Positions 20,627 through 29,369 of a stretch of DNA of 32,110 nt are shown piece after piece. Origin of the DNA: a virus. Under the pieces are notes generated by a model, which had not been told where the DNA came from, searched no databases, and worked only from the letters and a program-made list of their open reading frames with translations. The stretch spans positions 1 to 32,110 of IMG/VR virus record IMGVR_UViG_3300036791_001068. One strand, given 5' to 3'. The position numbers and the translations under genes are program-made. The first letter of the stretch is position 1, and each line of letters opens with the position of its first letter.

Positions 20627-23600
20627 GAAATCTTCAACTCCTCCTTAGCCAATACGATCTGACTCTTCGTGTTACGGTAAATATCGTTTGTCGTCAATTC
20701 TGTTGGAGCGTTGATCGTCTGCTCGAAATTGATCTGAGTTGGTGGAGGAGGTGTAGACGCAGTAGTTGCCTGAGAAGCTGCAAGAGTTGAAGCCGAAATA
20801 ACGCTTGCTTGCATGAGAGAAGCATTCGGAACGACCGCACCAGGCCCAATATATCCGGAAATATCCTTAGCAGCCTTCTGAACATTGGTCAAATCTACCA
20901 CCGGGGTAATAACTGGATTAATGCTTTCAAGATCTCTGAGCATGTTTGGAATTGTGCTCAAACTATCCTGTATAGCTGTAACTGCACTATTAGCCATGTT
21001 CTCTGAAGCATTGGCAACAGATGTATCGGTATTCAAAGCAATGGCCATTCCATCAGCCATCCATCCACCAAGCTCCATAAACGCCTTCGACGGACTGGAA
21101 GCTCCAACAGCACTCTTAGCGTGATCAAATGCGCTCTTGGCCAAGTTAGCTGCGCCTTCAGCTACCTTTTCAACCTTTGAAGCCATCCCAAGAGTCATAC
21201 CGTCTGCAACAGCTATACCAAGCGCCTTACAGTCTTCTCTTATCTGTGGGGCTGATTTATTAATTTCATCAGTTAGACCTCTCAAGAATTTATGAAGTGT
21301 TTCTGCGCCTGCAGCAGCCAGCTCAAGTGCATTCTTACCAAGTCCTTCAATAAATTTGATGATAACTTGAGTGCCTGCGGTAATAATGTCGTTTGCACTA
21401 TTACCAATTCCTTGAATAAGCGTTATGATCAAATGCGTACCAGCAGCAATGATCTCTGATGCATGAGTCGCAAGAGAATTCAAGAATGTCACGATAAGAT
21501 TCGCAACCGCCGTCACAATCTGGTCCATACTTGTTGCAATACCATTGACAAGGCTGACGATAAGATTCACACCAGCCTGAATGATATAAAGAAGATTGTT
21601 CTGAATAGCAGTAACAAACGCTACAATGATCTGTGCAACCGCATTTACAACCTCTATAATATTGCTTGTTATACCAAACAAGAATTGAATAAGAAGTTGG
21701 AAACCAGCATCAATAATTTGACTATAAGAACCAATAACGGCATCCATAAATGCAGTAATAAGATTAACAGCAGCTTCAGCAATCAGTGGAATATTATCAG
21801 CTATCCCATTGATAAAATTGGTAATAATCTCGACACCGACTGTGACAAATTCACCAACATGATCAGATATGCCCTGCAAGAAGGCAAGAATCATCTCATT
21901 AGCTGTTTCAATTATCTTTGGAAAATCTTCTCGAATAATCTTGAAAACTTCATCAAGGAGCGTTCGAATAAGCTTCCCAAGTTTCGGTATGAATTTGATA
22001 AGCTCATCAGCAAGAGTGTCAAGAACCTTCCCAACCATTTTGATAAGATCTGGAAGACCCGCTAAGAAATTCTTGACGAAATTGACGGCAAACAGAGCAA
22101 GATCAGCAGCAAGTTTCGGTAGTGCTTGCCCGATAATATCGAGCGCCTTAACGATAGCCAAAGCTCCCGTTACTCCAGCAGCCGCCATAACCTGAAAAGC
22201 TGTTGCAGCAAGAAATGCTCCTGCTCCAAATAGCATAAATCCGGCACCAATTACAATAAGAGCAGCACCAAGAGCCAACATTGCAGGAGTAACTTCTGCT
22301 AGAGCGATGGATGCAATGGCAAGAACCGCCAATACACCAACTAAAGCCAGCAAAGCAGTTACAATCTGAGCGATACTCAGTTTTCCAAGTGTGACAAGCA
22401 CTTTTGCAAGAATATCCATTGCATGAGCTATGACAATCATAGCCGCTGCACCAAGAATTGCTCCTTGCATGGCATTGACAGCCACAACAAGAATAAGAAG
22501 CATCGCAGCAAATCCTATAAGTCCCTTAGCCAACGTCCCAAGACTGAGGCTGCCCATCATCTTGACTGCACCAGCCATTACACCGAGTGCAACGCTAAGA
22601 ACTAGAATTCCAGCCGCTGTAATAGGCAAACTAAGTGGCATCGCTTGCATAGCTATAGCAATTATACCCAATCCTACAGCTATACCGACCATTCCCTTAG
22701 CCATTTCACCCCACGACATACCAGAAAATGCAGTTACCGCTTTAGCTAAAATTGTCAAACCGACAGCAATCTCGATAAATCCCAATCCAGATATAACACT
22801 GGAAGCAGGCATAAGCATCAATGCTGCTGCTACCAATCCAACTCCAACGGCAACTCCTACAAGTCCTTTAGCCATATCTCCCCAAGACATACCAGCAAAA
22901 GTCTTTACCGCATGACTTAGAACAAGAAGACCAGTGGACATCGCAAGTAAACCAACACCTGCTGCAACAAGCTTAAGAGGATTTGCAGATATAATTTCTG
23001 TCGCTGCCACGAGAATTCCAAGAGCAACGGCGATCCCGATCAAGCCCGTTGCAAGCTCTTTTGGACTTAGTTTTCCAAGGACAGCTATAGCAACTGACAG
23101 AATATCGATTGCGATAGCAATTTGTATCAATGCAGCCCCAACAAGAACCAGTTTGGCTCCGCCTGTAGTCCTGGTGATTCTGTTCAAGATTTCCAACGTC
23201 CCAGCAAGCTCACCAAACCCGACGGCCATGGCAGCCAGTGCCTTTGTCAAAGCGACCGAGTCAATCAAAGACAGAACGACGACAGCAGCAGTAAGAAGAG
23301 CAATTGCTTCTGCGATCTTCATGAGCGCTTCTGACTTGATCTTCATCTGGAATGTTTGAAGCGTCTTTGTGAGTTGATCGAAAATACCATTCACCTTAGC
23401 CATAAGCCCGCCGGTAAGGTCAAGTTTTATTCCATGCTCAAAGAATTTCTTGAGCATGATGACAATCCCGCCAAGGAGACCAACGTTAAGAACGTCAATA
23501 GCCGAATTGAAATCGGTGGAATTCATTGCCTTTGCAATGTTCTCACCCAAATGCGAGAAAAATGTGGAAATGTAATTCCCGACCTTGTCCAAGGCATTCA

Positions 23601-25206
23601 TAACCCAATCGAATGCTGAACCCATTCCCTTGAAGACGCCCTGAACCCTTTTGGCTCCGCTTTCCATGGATTTGAATCTCTCAGACACGTTGTCTTTTCC
23701 GAACGACATGCTGAAGAAGTTTCCTATGGCTTTCGAAATCTTCTTGATCCAGTTTATTGCACTGGCGATAGCGTCTCCGATACCGGCAAAGAAAGCATGA
23801 AGACGACCACCATCAACAAGAAATTCTTTCAGATGAGTTAGTGCATCTCCAACACCGGCTCCAAATGAAAGGAACCCTTTAGATGCTGGAAACAGAGCTG
23901 TAAGCAGATCTCCGACAACCAAAGCAAGACCTTTAATGATTTCCCATCCGATTGACAGGACAGAGAAGAATCCAGAGAAAATACTCTTAAGCTTGTATGC
24001 CGTATCTGCTCCCATTTTGAGGTGCTCAGAAAAGGTCTTGAACGCTTCGGAAATTGAGACAAGTGTTGAGGCGGCTTTAGGAGGAAAGATGTTTGTAAAA
24101 GCATCTTTGGCAATACCAGCAATTTGTTGAATACTTTTGAAGATGTTCATAAATCCAGCAGCGAAATTAGGCATCGACTTTGTAAGATTAGTGAAGTCAA
24201 TCCCCTTGATCATATTGATCAAGTTGCCTGTAGCAATACTCTTCATCTTGAGGAAGGCATCGATGAGAGGTTGTAATGCGGCGGTCACACTGTCTATAGC
24301 AGGTGTAAGGGCGTTGAAGAGGTCTCGTTGTTGTTCCCTTGCTGGGCCATACCAGGCAGCACCGAGTCGTGACAATGCAGCGTGCATGTTAGCTAGTGAT
24401 CCGGTGTATGTTTCGTTAGCTTGAGTAGCATGGGCACCGAAGGCTTGGTCCATTGCCTTGGCGAAGGTCTTGTAGTCAAGCGTCCCAGCCGTGGCCATCT
24501 GGTGGATCTCTTGCTCACTCTTGCCCATTTGCTTACCAAGTGCTGCTGCAGCATTGAGCCCTCGAGTAGCAAACTGTTGAAGGTCAATGTTCGTGATTCT
24601 TCCAGAAGCCGCTGACGTAGTGAACAGATACGCCATATCACTAAATGACGATCCAGTCATTGCTGCAGTACCGGCAATACCACGAAGAGACTGCGTCATG
24701 TCATCTCCGGCACCAATACCAGAAGCAGCAAACTGCGCAGCGGCTTTAGCAGCTTCATCTAGGCCGTAAGCTGTTCCTTTAACAGCTCCCAATGCACTCG
24801 CCATAGCCTTGTCTACATCGACGCCTAAACCTCTGAACTGGAACTTGGCCTGCTCAATGTTATTAGCCCTAGTTCTACCACCAGTAATGATTGGTTCGAA
24901 GATATCTTTCTTGGCCCAGTTCTCTACAAACTTAATTGCCGAAGTGGTTAAATTCTGAATAACTGTAAATCCAATAGCTCCGAGCGCAGTGAATTTACTG
25001 GCGATCTTCTCAACACCAGACGCCATTCCAGAAAGATCTACTTTTGAAGAAGCAGCACTAAGATCCTCAAGACCCTTAGAAGCTCCTTTAAAATCAAGCT
25101 TCGCATTCAGTTTGTCAATACTGGCAATGGTGGCAGCAACATTCTTTTCGAAATTCGCATTGTCAAACCTAATCGATACTACACGATTGTCAACGCTACT
25201 AGCCAC
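20623..25206 (-). CDS. Tape measure protein
   Basis: This 1527-residue protein has a GTG start overlapping the stop of the upstream gene. The N-terminal 300 residues hold the PhageMin-type tape-measure domain: AKFQFRGLGVDVDKAMASAL, AAAQFAASGIGAGDDM, LQQFATRGLNAAAALGKQMG, and LSRLGAAWYGPAREQQRDLF. The middle (about 560-1000) is a long series of hydrophobic alanine/glycine-rich segments with a repeat centred on 'MSWG-M-KG-VG-AVG'. From about 1040 to 1330 there are tandem helical repeats with 'IIxAGxxLIxxFIxGI'. No lytic domain is visible. Assuming about 1.5 angstrom per residue, its length predicts a long tail of the order of 200 nm. Confidence 0.93.
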   Translation of the reverse strand: MASSVDNRVVSIRFDNANFEKNVAATIASIDKLNAKLDFKGASKGLEDLSAASSKVDLSGMASGVEKIASKFTALGAIGFTVIQNLTTSAIKFVENWAKKDIFEPIITGGRTRANNIEQAKFQFRGLGVDVDKAMASALGAVKGTAYGLDEAAKAAAQFAASGIGAGDDMTQSLRGIAGTAAMTGSSFSDMAYLFTTSAASGRITNIDLQQFATRGLNAAAALGKQMGKSEQEIHQMATAGTLDYKTFAKAMDQAFGAHATQANETYTGSLANMHAALSRLGAAWYGPAREQQRDLFNALTPAIDSVTAALQPLIDAFLKMKSIATGNLINMIKGIDFTNLTKSMPNFAAGFMNIFKSIQQIAGIAKDAFTNIFPPKAASTLVSISEAFKTFSEHLKMGADTAYKLKSIFSGFFSVLSIGWEIIKGLALVVGDLLTALFPASKGFLSFGAGVGDALTHLKEFLVDGGRLHAFFAGIGDAIASAINWIKKISKAIGNFFSMSFGKDNVSERFKSMESGAKRVQGVFKGMGSAFDWVMNALDKVGNYISTFFSHLGENIAKAMNSTDFNSAIDVLNVGLLGGIVIMLKKFFEHGIKLDLTGGLMAKVNGIFDQLTKTLQTFQMKIKSEALMKIAEAIALLTAAVVVLSLIDSVALTKALAAMAVGFGELAGTLEILNRITRTTGGAKLVLVGAALIQIAIAIDILSVAIAVLGKLSPKELATGLIGIAVALGILVAATEIISANPLKLVAAGVGLLAMSTGLLVLSHAVKTFAGMSWGDMAKGLVGVAVGVGLVAAALMLMPASSVISGLGFIEIAVGLTILAKAVTAFSGMSWGEMAKGMVGIAVGLGIIAIAMQAMPLSLPITAAGILVLSVALGVMAGAVKMMGSLSLGTLAKGLIGFAAMLLILVVAVNAMQGAILGAAAMIVIAHAMDILAKVLVTLGKLSIAQIVTALLALVGVLAVLAIASIALAEVTPAMLALGAALIVIGAGFMLFGAGAFLAATAFQVMAAAGVTGALAIVKALDIIGQALPKLAADLALFAVNFVKNFLAGLPDLIKMVGKVLDTLADELIKFIPKLGKLIRTLLDEVFKIIREDFPKIIETANEMILAFLQGISDHVGEFVTVGVEIITNFINGIADNIPLIAEAAVNLITAFMDAVIGSYSQIIDAGFQLLIQFLFGITSNIIEVVNAVAQIIVAFVTAIQNNLLYIIQAGVNLIVSLVNGIATSMDQIVTAVANLIVTFLNSLATHASEIIAAGTHLIITLIQGIGNSANDIITAGTQVIIKFIEGLGKNALELAAAGAETLHKFLRGLTDEINKSAPQIREDCKALGIAVADGMTLGMASKVEKVAEGAANLAKSAFDHAKSAVGASSPSKAFMELGGWMADGMAIALNTDTSVANASENMANSAVTAIQDSLSTIPNMLRDLESINPVITPVVDLTNVQKAAKDISGYIGPGAVVPNASLMQASVISASTLAASQATTASTPPPPTQINFEQTINAPTELTTNDIYRNTKSQIVLAKEELKIS

Positions 25207-25579
25207 CTGTCACCTTCTTTCCTATCTCGGTCGAAATATAATCGAACACTCGACTCATAGCTGGATTAATGAAATCTCTTCCTTGGACATAACCTCCTGT
25301 TCCTGTCCCATGTCCGTATTGAATAAGAATTATAACTGACAATCCACCTTCAATATCCGTGTTATACCATTCAATGGCGGGGCCTAATTTATCGCTTACA
25401 ATTTTGAAACCCCATGAATGCGCAGCAAGACCAGTATCGACTGGAGTAGCCGACTGTAACGCAGCAAGACCAAGATGACCATAATGCTCAAGATCTGAAA
25501 ATACCTTTTTAGTATCCAAAGATTTTAGCCACTCCTGAGTAGGTTTGTAATCGCCTTTGCTTGTTATTTGAATTGGCAT
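25199..25579 (-). CDS. HK97 gp10-like tail/head-tail protein
   Basis: This 126-residue protein resembles HK97 gp10-type proteins: an N-terminal helix, ALQSATPVDTGLAAHSWGFK (about 40-59, matching the common 'ap.dTG.la.s' signature), then IQYGHGTGTGGYVQGRDFIN (about 87-106) and a C-terminal helix. Such proteins usually sit among head-tail connector genes; here the gene lies immediately before the tape measure with an eight-base overlap. GAAGG precedes the ATG. It may be a tail completion or connector protein. Confidence 0.75.
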   Translation of the reverse strand: MPIQITSKGDYKPTQEWLKSLDTKKVFSDLEHYGHLGLAALQSATPVDTGLAAHSWGFKIVSDKLGPAIEWYNTDIEGGLSVIILIQYGHGTGTGGYVQGRDFINPAMSRVFDYISTEIGKKVTGG

Positions 25580-25589
25580 GGCGCCTTCT

Positions 25590-26306
25590 CTAGTATCGAA
25601 TAATACACCTCATGACCAGAAACTTTGGAAGATTTGCCCCGACCCCACTTGATCCTGCCGGAGTAGCATCTTGACCAATTGCGTGATTATGATTTCCTGC
25701 TTGACCTATTGAAGTATAAGTAAGTCCACTCCCAGGATCAGTTGTAGTATGAAGCGTACTGGTTGGTGCACTGATTCCAACCCGAAGCCCGTAATCACCA
25801 TCCATTGGGTGAGAATGTTGTCCAGCATTTGCAATCGAGTGAGTATGATCATGAGTGTGACTTACTACAATAGCATCATCACTTCCACCCTGACTTCCAA
25901 GAGGAATACCAGAAGCATTCAATCCACGAACAAATCTATCTGCCAAGTTAGGAACATTAAAGTGCGTTCCATCAGCGGCCCCATAAGCAATATTAATGGT
26001 ATCAAATAATGCTTGATAATTAGTTCTAAGATAACTTGCTCCATCGCAAAGAAGCCACCCTTGCGGAACAGTTTGACCAGCAAAAGTTGAAACTGTTCCA
26101 ACAGGACAAAGAAGTTCCATCAAACCAGTAACATCTGTTCCTCCAGGTCCTGGAGGGCCTGGTGGTCCACGAACATCACCAGCATCAATTTCTACACCAT
26201 CTCGACGAACAAGAATAAGATTATCATTTCGAACTTCTCCATCAATAACTGTTTCGTTCTCAATGGTCTTCATTTTTTCAGCTGTAAAACCAGTTACTGT
26301 GGCCAT
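25590..26306 (-). CDS. Tail fibre protein with collagen-like stretch and collar domain
   Basis: This 238-residue protein has an N-terminal segment of about 45 residues and a short collagen-like run GPPGPPGPGG. A phage tail-collar domain follows (about 65-160): CPVGTVSTFAGQTVPQGWLL, then CDGASYLRTNYQALFDTI, FNVPNLADRFVRG, and a histidine-rich loop VSHTHDHTHSI. A second GNHNHAIG and a final PKFLVMRCIIRY strand complete the fold. Collar domains attach receptor-binding fibres in trimers. Its position between a tail-tube protein and the tape-measure region is unusual, because such fibres normally follow the tip genes. TTAAGGAG precedes the ATG. Confidence 0.85.
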   Translation of the reverse strand: MATVTGFTAEKMKTIENETVIDGEVRNDNLILVRRDGVEIDAGDVRGPPGPPGPGGTDVTGLMELLCPVGTVSTFAGQTVPQGWLLCDGASYLRTNYQALFDTINIAYGAADGTHFNVPNLADRFVRGLNASGIPLGSQGGSDDAIVVSHTHDHTHSIANAGQHSHPMDGDYGLRVGISAPTSTLHTTTDPGSGLTYTSIGQAGNHNHAIGQDATPAGSSGVGANLPKFLVMRCIIRY

Positions 26307-26315
26307 TGGTTCTCC

Positions 26316-27287
26316 TTAACTCTCGAGGGTGTCTGAAATTCTATAAATATCCTGGTTGACATAAACAGCATTCGCGTTTTGAATCTCAAACATACCATCG
26401 TTATCGATTCCAATAAGAACGGAATGGTCAGTTGATGCAGTCCAAGTTCCATCCCCATTATCAATGATTTGAATAGATGGAGCATCCAAAATATCATCAG
26501 TGTTATCAATCAAAAACGTTACATCATCAAGATATATAGCATTAACATTAACAATATCGAATAAACCGTCTTCGTAAAAGTTAATAAAACCATCTCTTAA
26601 CGTAGTTGCCGTCCAAGTTCCATCCCCATTGTCAATAATCTTAACTCGATACCATTCATCCAATTTATCAACCAAATCTCCCATTGTTAGGAGAAAGGCA
26701 TCAGAAACAGAAGATCCATAAAGAATTTCTTCAATATCCTCGAGAAGAAATGGATCAATATTGCTAGAATTGACAATTATATGCGCAGTTGGGTGATAAC
26801 CAGAAATGTCCTCTGGAATAGCCGTAAGATGCCATTCAAATGTAGTAAGACTCAAATCTGCTGATACAGTATTTGATCCTCTATCTGATGGAATAGCCGT
26901 TAAATTGTAAATTAGATGAATTTTGTAGTTTGAAGAAGGGCCTTCAACGTCATTTCCGATTTGTGTTCTGTAACAAAGACTAAACAATTTTGGTGCTTGA
27001 TCTCCCATATAAACACCACGTCTCAAAGGAGTCAATCCCTCAATTTCCATGAATTCATCAGGATAAGTCATTGCTGACATAGTCGCTGAAAAACTCCCAA
27101 GAGAAACAAAATCGTTAATCTTTTTCCCATCGTAATAGATGGATTCTATTTCCTTGTCAAAACTTTCGGTAACAGAAATGAGCCCATTCCAAGGAACCGC
27201 CGAGCCATCAGGAAGATACAAAACACCTCTGTCTAAGCCAGTTTCATAGGTTCTTTCTCCTACTTTATCCCATTCCAAAACAGGCAT
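26316..27287 (-). CDS. Second tail-tube-like protein with duplicated C-terminal module
   Basis: The first 190 or so residues of this 323-residue protein align by eye with the major tail protein at 27856-28725. Shared features are 'LxWDxxGxRxYETGxDxGVLYxPD', 'TYPDEF', 'LCYRTQIGND' (versus 'LSYRTRYGND') and 'EEILYG'. The C-terminus differs: two consecutive modules of about 49 residues (about 214-262 and 272-320), each beginning with IIDNGDGTWTA and containing a 'D/NGLF/MFDIxNxNA' segment. AAAGGAG precedes the ATG. It is likely a variant tube or tube-associated surface protein. Confidence 0.82.
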   Translation of the reverse strand: MPVLEWDKVGERTYETGLDRGVLYLPDGSAVPWNGLISVTESFDKEIESIYYDGKKINDFVSLGSFSATMSAMTYPDEFMEIEGLTPLRRGVYMGDQAPKLFSLCYRTQIGNDVEGPSSNYKIHLIYNLTAIPSDRGSNTVSADLSLTTFEWHLTAIPEDISGYHPTAHIIVNSSNIDPFLLEDIEEILYGSSVSDAFLLTMGDLVDKLDEWYRVKIIDNGDGTWTATTLRDGFINFYEDGLFDIVNVNAIYLDDVTFLIDNTDDILDAPSIQIIDNGDGTWTASTDHSVLIGIDNDGMFEIQNANAVYVNQDIYRISDTLES

Positions 27288-27299
27288 GACTCTCCTTTA

Positions 27300-27842
27300 T
27301 CACCCTTTAGTACCCAATTCCGCTCTTCTCTTAGCATTCAAAGCCGCATTTCTTGTTGCCAGTTCTTGACGAGACATTTTCTCTGGTTTGGAATTCTTTA
27401 TGTTACAAATTCGAATCAAAGAGAATAACCGATTTAAATGCCAATACTGACACTCAAAGGGAATATTAAAAGCCACCATCCAATAATAGATTAGCTCTGA
27501 TGTAATCACCTCCCCCGGACCCCGACGCTCCGGCATGATTCCAAAAGTTGTTGCTGATTGACTAGAATCAATATACTCTTGAATCTTGTCAATAGCTTCT
27601 TTTGGTAACCTATACAGAACGTCAGGGTCCGTGTCAGAGGACACTATCATCGCTTTCAAGTATCCGAAAATTTCTTCTGGGGTTTTTTGTGAAGAAGACA
27701 AAAACGGCGTTTGGTATTCTGACTCCCATTTTGACAGTGAAATCAAAGAATGCTCAAACTCAATAACTACATCATTGACCGATTCGAAGGTATTTGTTTC
27801 TTCATTGAATAATTCATCTCCTTCGACTATGAGTCTAAGCAT
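27300..27842 (-). CDS. Tail assembly chaperone
   Basis: This 180-residue protein has 'FEHSLISLSKWESEYQTPFL' (about 29-48), YYWMVAFNIPFECQYWHLNR (about 119-138), and the end KMSRQELATRNAALNAKRRA. I recall this set (acidic start, 'WE..y..pFl', 'yyWM...iPfe...WHlNRL', 'N.kRR..LGTkG') for tail chaperones of Gram-positive phages. It lies between tail tube and tape measure as expected. I see no second overlapping frame that would indicate the usual programmed frameshift. AGGAA lies a few bases before the ATG. Confidence 0.78.
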   Translation of the reverse strand: MLRLIVEGDELFNEETNTFESVNDVVIEFEHSLISLSKWESEYQTPFLSSSQKTPEEIFGYLKAMIVSSDTDPDVLYRLPKEAIDKIQEYIDSSQSATTFGIMPERRGPGEVITSELIYYWMVAFNIPFECQYWHLNRLFSLIRICNIKNSKPEKMSRQELATRNAALNAKRRAELGTKG

Positions 27843-27855
27843 TTTTGATTCCTAA

Positions 27856-28725
27856 CTAAGTAATGGTAAAGTACCAGTCAGTATCGGTTCCAGACTGAAT
27901 GACATAACCAGGATCTGGCCTGGAAGTAACCAGAGTGTTTGCACTAAGAACCATGTCCCCTGCAGGGGCTTCATCAGAACCAATGAAGTATTTAAGTCCA
28001 GCAACTGTCGGAATTGTCAAAGTATTTGTGCCAGCATCAAACGCAGGAGCTTGCGGTGTAACCGTTTGGGAACCGCTTTGGAAAAGTGTGATGACTTCGT
28101 CGGGATGTGGCAAGACAGGATTGACACCTTCACCACCATAGAGAATCTGCTCTAGTGCAGTAAGATCATCTGAAGAAACATCTGACGAATTTACAGTAAG
28201 GAGAGACGTTGGTCTCATCCCAGTCACCGCAACCGGATTCGTAGCAACACTCCAACTGAATGCAATTGCTGCTGGTGAATCGTTGATTGTCTGATAGGCC
28301 TTCTCAGATGGACTAGCAGTACAACCATAAAGGAGATGCAACTTGTAGCCATATGCCTCTCCTTCAATGTCATTTCCATACCTTGTTCGATAAGAAAGTC
28401 CGAACATCTTTCGAGGTTGCTGACCAACAGCGACACCAGGAATAGGTACGGCAAGACCATCATACTCTGCAAACTCATCCGGATAAGTAAATGCTTCAAC
28501 AGTTGCAGCAAATTCTTCAGCTGAGAATAGATTCAGATATTTGATGTTATCAGCATACTGTGCATTTGGTGAAGCGCCAGAAGGCGATTCTGTAACTGCA
28601 GTAAGTCCATTCCAAGCAACCCCGTCAACGTACACACCCTTTGAATCTGGCATGTACAACACACCATGATCGACACCGGTCTCATAGAATCGGTGTCCAA
28701 GTTCATCCCACACAAGCTTTGCCAT
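27856..28725 (-). CDS. Major tail tube protein
   Basis: This 289-residue protein has a tail-tube domain over about 1-205: KLVWDELGHRFYETGVDHGV, then WNGLTAVTES, EAFTYPDEFAEYDG, KMFGLSYRTRYGND and LLTVNSSDVSSDDL..LEQILYG. A C-terminal strand-rich domain of about 80 residues follows (TVTPQAPAFDAGTNTLTIP, TPGYVI-like DPGYVIQSGTD), probably displayed on the tube surface. This is the standard layout of Gram-positive siphovirus major tail proteins. GAAGGAG precedes the ATG. A paralogue with a different C-terminus lies two genes downstream. Confidence 0.88.
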   Translation of the reverse strand: MAKLVWDELGHRFYETGVDHGVLYMPDSKGVYVDGVAWNGLTAVTESPSGASPNAQYADNIKYLNLFSAEEFAATVEAFTYPDEFAEYDGLAVPIPGVAVGQQPRKMFGLSYRTRYGNDIEGEAYGYKLHLLYGCTASPSEKAYQTINDSPAAIAFSWSVATNPVAVTGMRPTSLLTVNSSDVSSDDLTALEQILYGGEGVNPVLPHPDEVITLFQSGSQTVTPQAPAFDAGTNTLTIPTVAGLKYFIGSDEAPAGDMVLSANTLVTSRPDPGYVIQSGTDTDWYFTIT

Positions 28726-28737
28726 CTTTTTCTCCTT

Positions 28738-29043
28738 CTAAAAGAAAAGGTTATATATGTCGTGGTTTAAGCTGTCGGCCGTGAAAAAACGATCGAAAGA
28801 GCAAAGAGGAAGTGCAGCCACTCTGTCAGGAATACCACTATCTGGATTTGCATCAATTATAGTAACCTGATAACGTTTTCTATTTTTATACGGCCCATTG
28901 TCTGCAAACTGTGTTCTCGCACTATCACGATGATAAACAATACATGGATATTCGATTTGCATACTTGGTGGCGGTTGAAAATATACATTTGTTGACCCAA
29001 GCAAATCGACCAAAAGAGTTTGTAAATCAAGCCGTTTGCCCAT
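28738..29043 (-). CDS. Tail terminator / minor head-tail protein
   Basis: This 101-residue protein begins MGKRLDLQTLLVDLLGS and continues with VYFQPPPSMQIEYPCIVYHR, then YQVTIIDANPDSGIPD. The 'v.fqpP.....YPcIvY.r' and 'y.vtvid.dpds.ip' patterns are those I recall for tail terminator proteins of Gram-positive phages. The start at 29043 is chosen because AGGGAG lies eight bases upstream; three codons earlier the frame is also open. It overlaps the upstream gene by 17 bases. Confidence 0.75.
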   Translation of the reverse strand: MGKRLDLQTLLVDLLGSTNVYFQPPPSMQIEYPCIVYHRDSARTQFADNGPYKNRKRYQVTIIDANPDSGIPDRVAALPLCSFDRFFTADSLNHDIYNLFF

Positions 29044-29356
29044 TATAAACACTCCCTAGTTGCATGATGAGACGAGGACTCTGAACCTCAATTGTGGTGA
29101 CGGTCCAGAGACCCCCGCTCCATCGTACATACTTGATTTTCAAGAAGTTTTCGACAGCATATTCATCCGCTACAATACTAACAGCGTTTGATATTACGAC
29201 ATCTTCGTTAATCTTTTCTTTACCATCGACTCTTCTAAAATTACGAACAATGTCGCCTTGATAGGTGAATTCAGTAACTTTATCCACCCAAACACCAGAT
29301 CCCGGTGGAGTTTCTATAGATTCACCATATCCTATCTCTCCATAAAATCTGGCCAT
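29027..29356 (-). CDS. Head-tail joining protein
   Basis: This 109-residue strand-rich protein has the segments GEIGYGESIETPPGSGVW, VTEFTYQGDIVRNFRR, NEDVVISNAVSIVADEYAVE and IKYVRWSGGLWTVTTIEVQS, ending LIMQLGSVYNGQ. The order and composition are typical of a small head-closure/head-tail joining protein of Gram-positive siphoviruses. AAGGAG lies six bases upstream of the ATG. It sits between the capsid gene and the tail terminator. Confidence 0.78.
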   Translation of the reverse strand: MARFYGEIGYGESIETPPGSGVWVDKVTEFTYQGDIVRNFRRVDGKEKINEDVVISNAVSIVADEYAVENFLKIKYVRWSGGLWTVTTIEVQSPRLIMQLGSVYNGQTA

Positions 29357-29369
29357 CGAAACTCCTTAG

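Noticed and set aside
27300-27842. Programmed frameshift in the tail chaperone gene
   Set aside because: No slippery heptamer with a second overlapping frame is apparent before the next gene, so the product is taken as a single protein.
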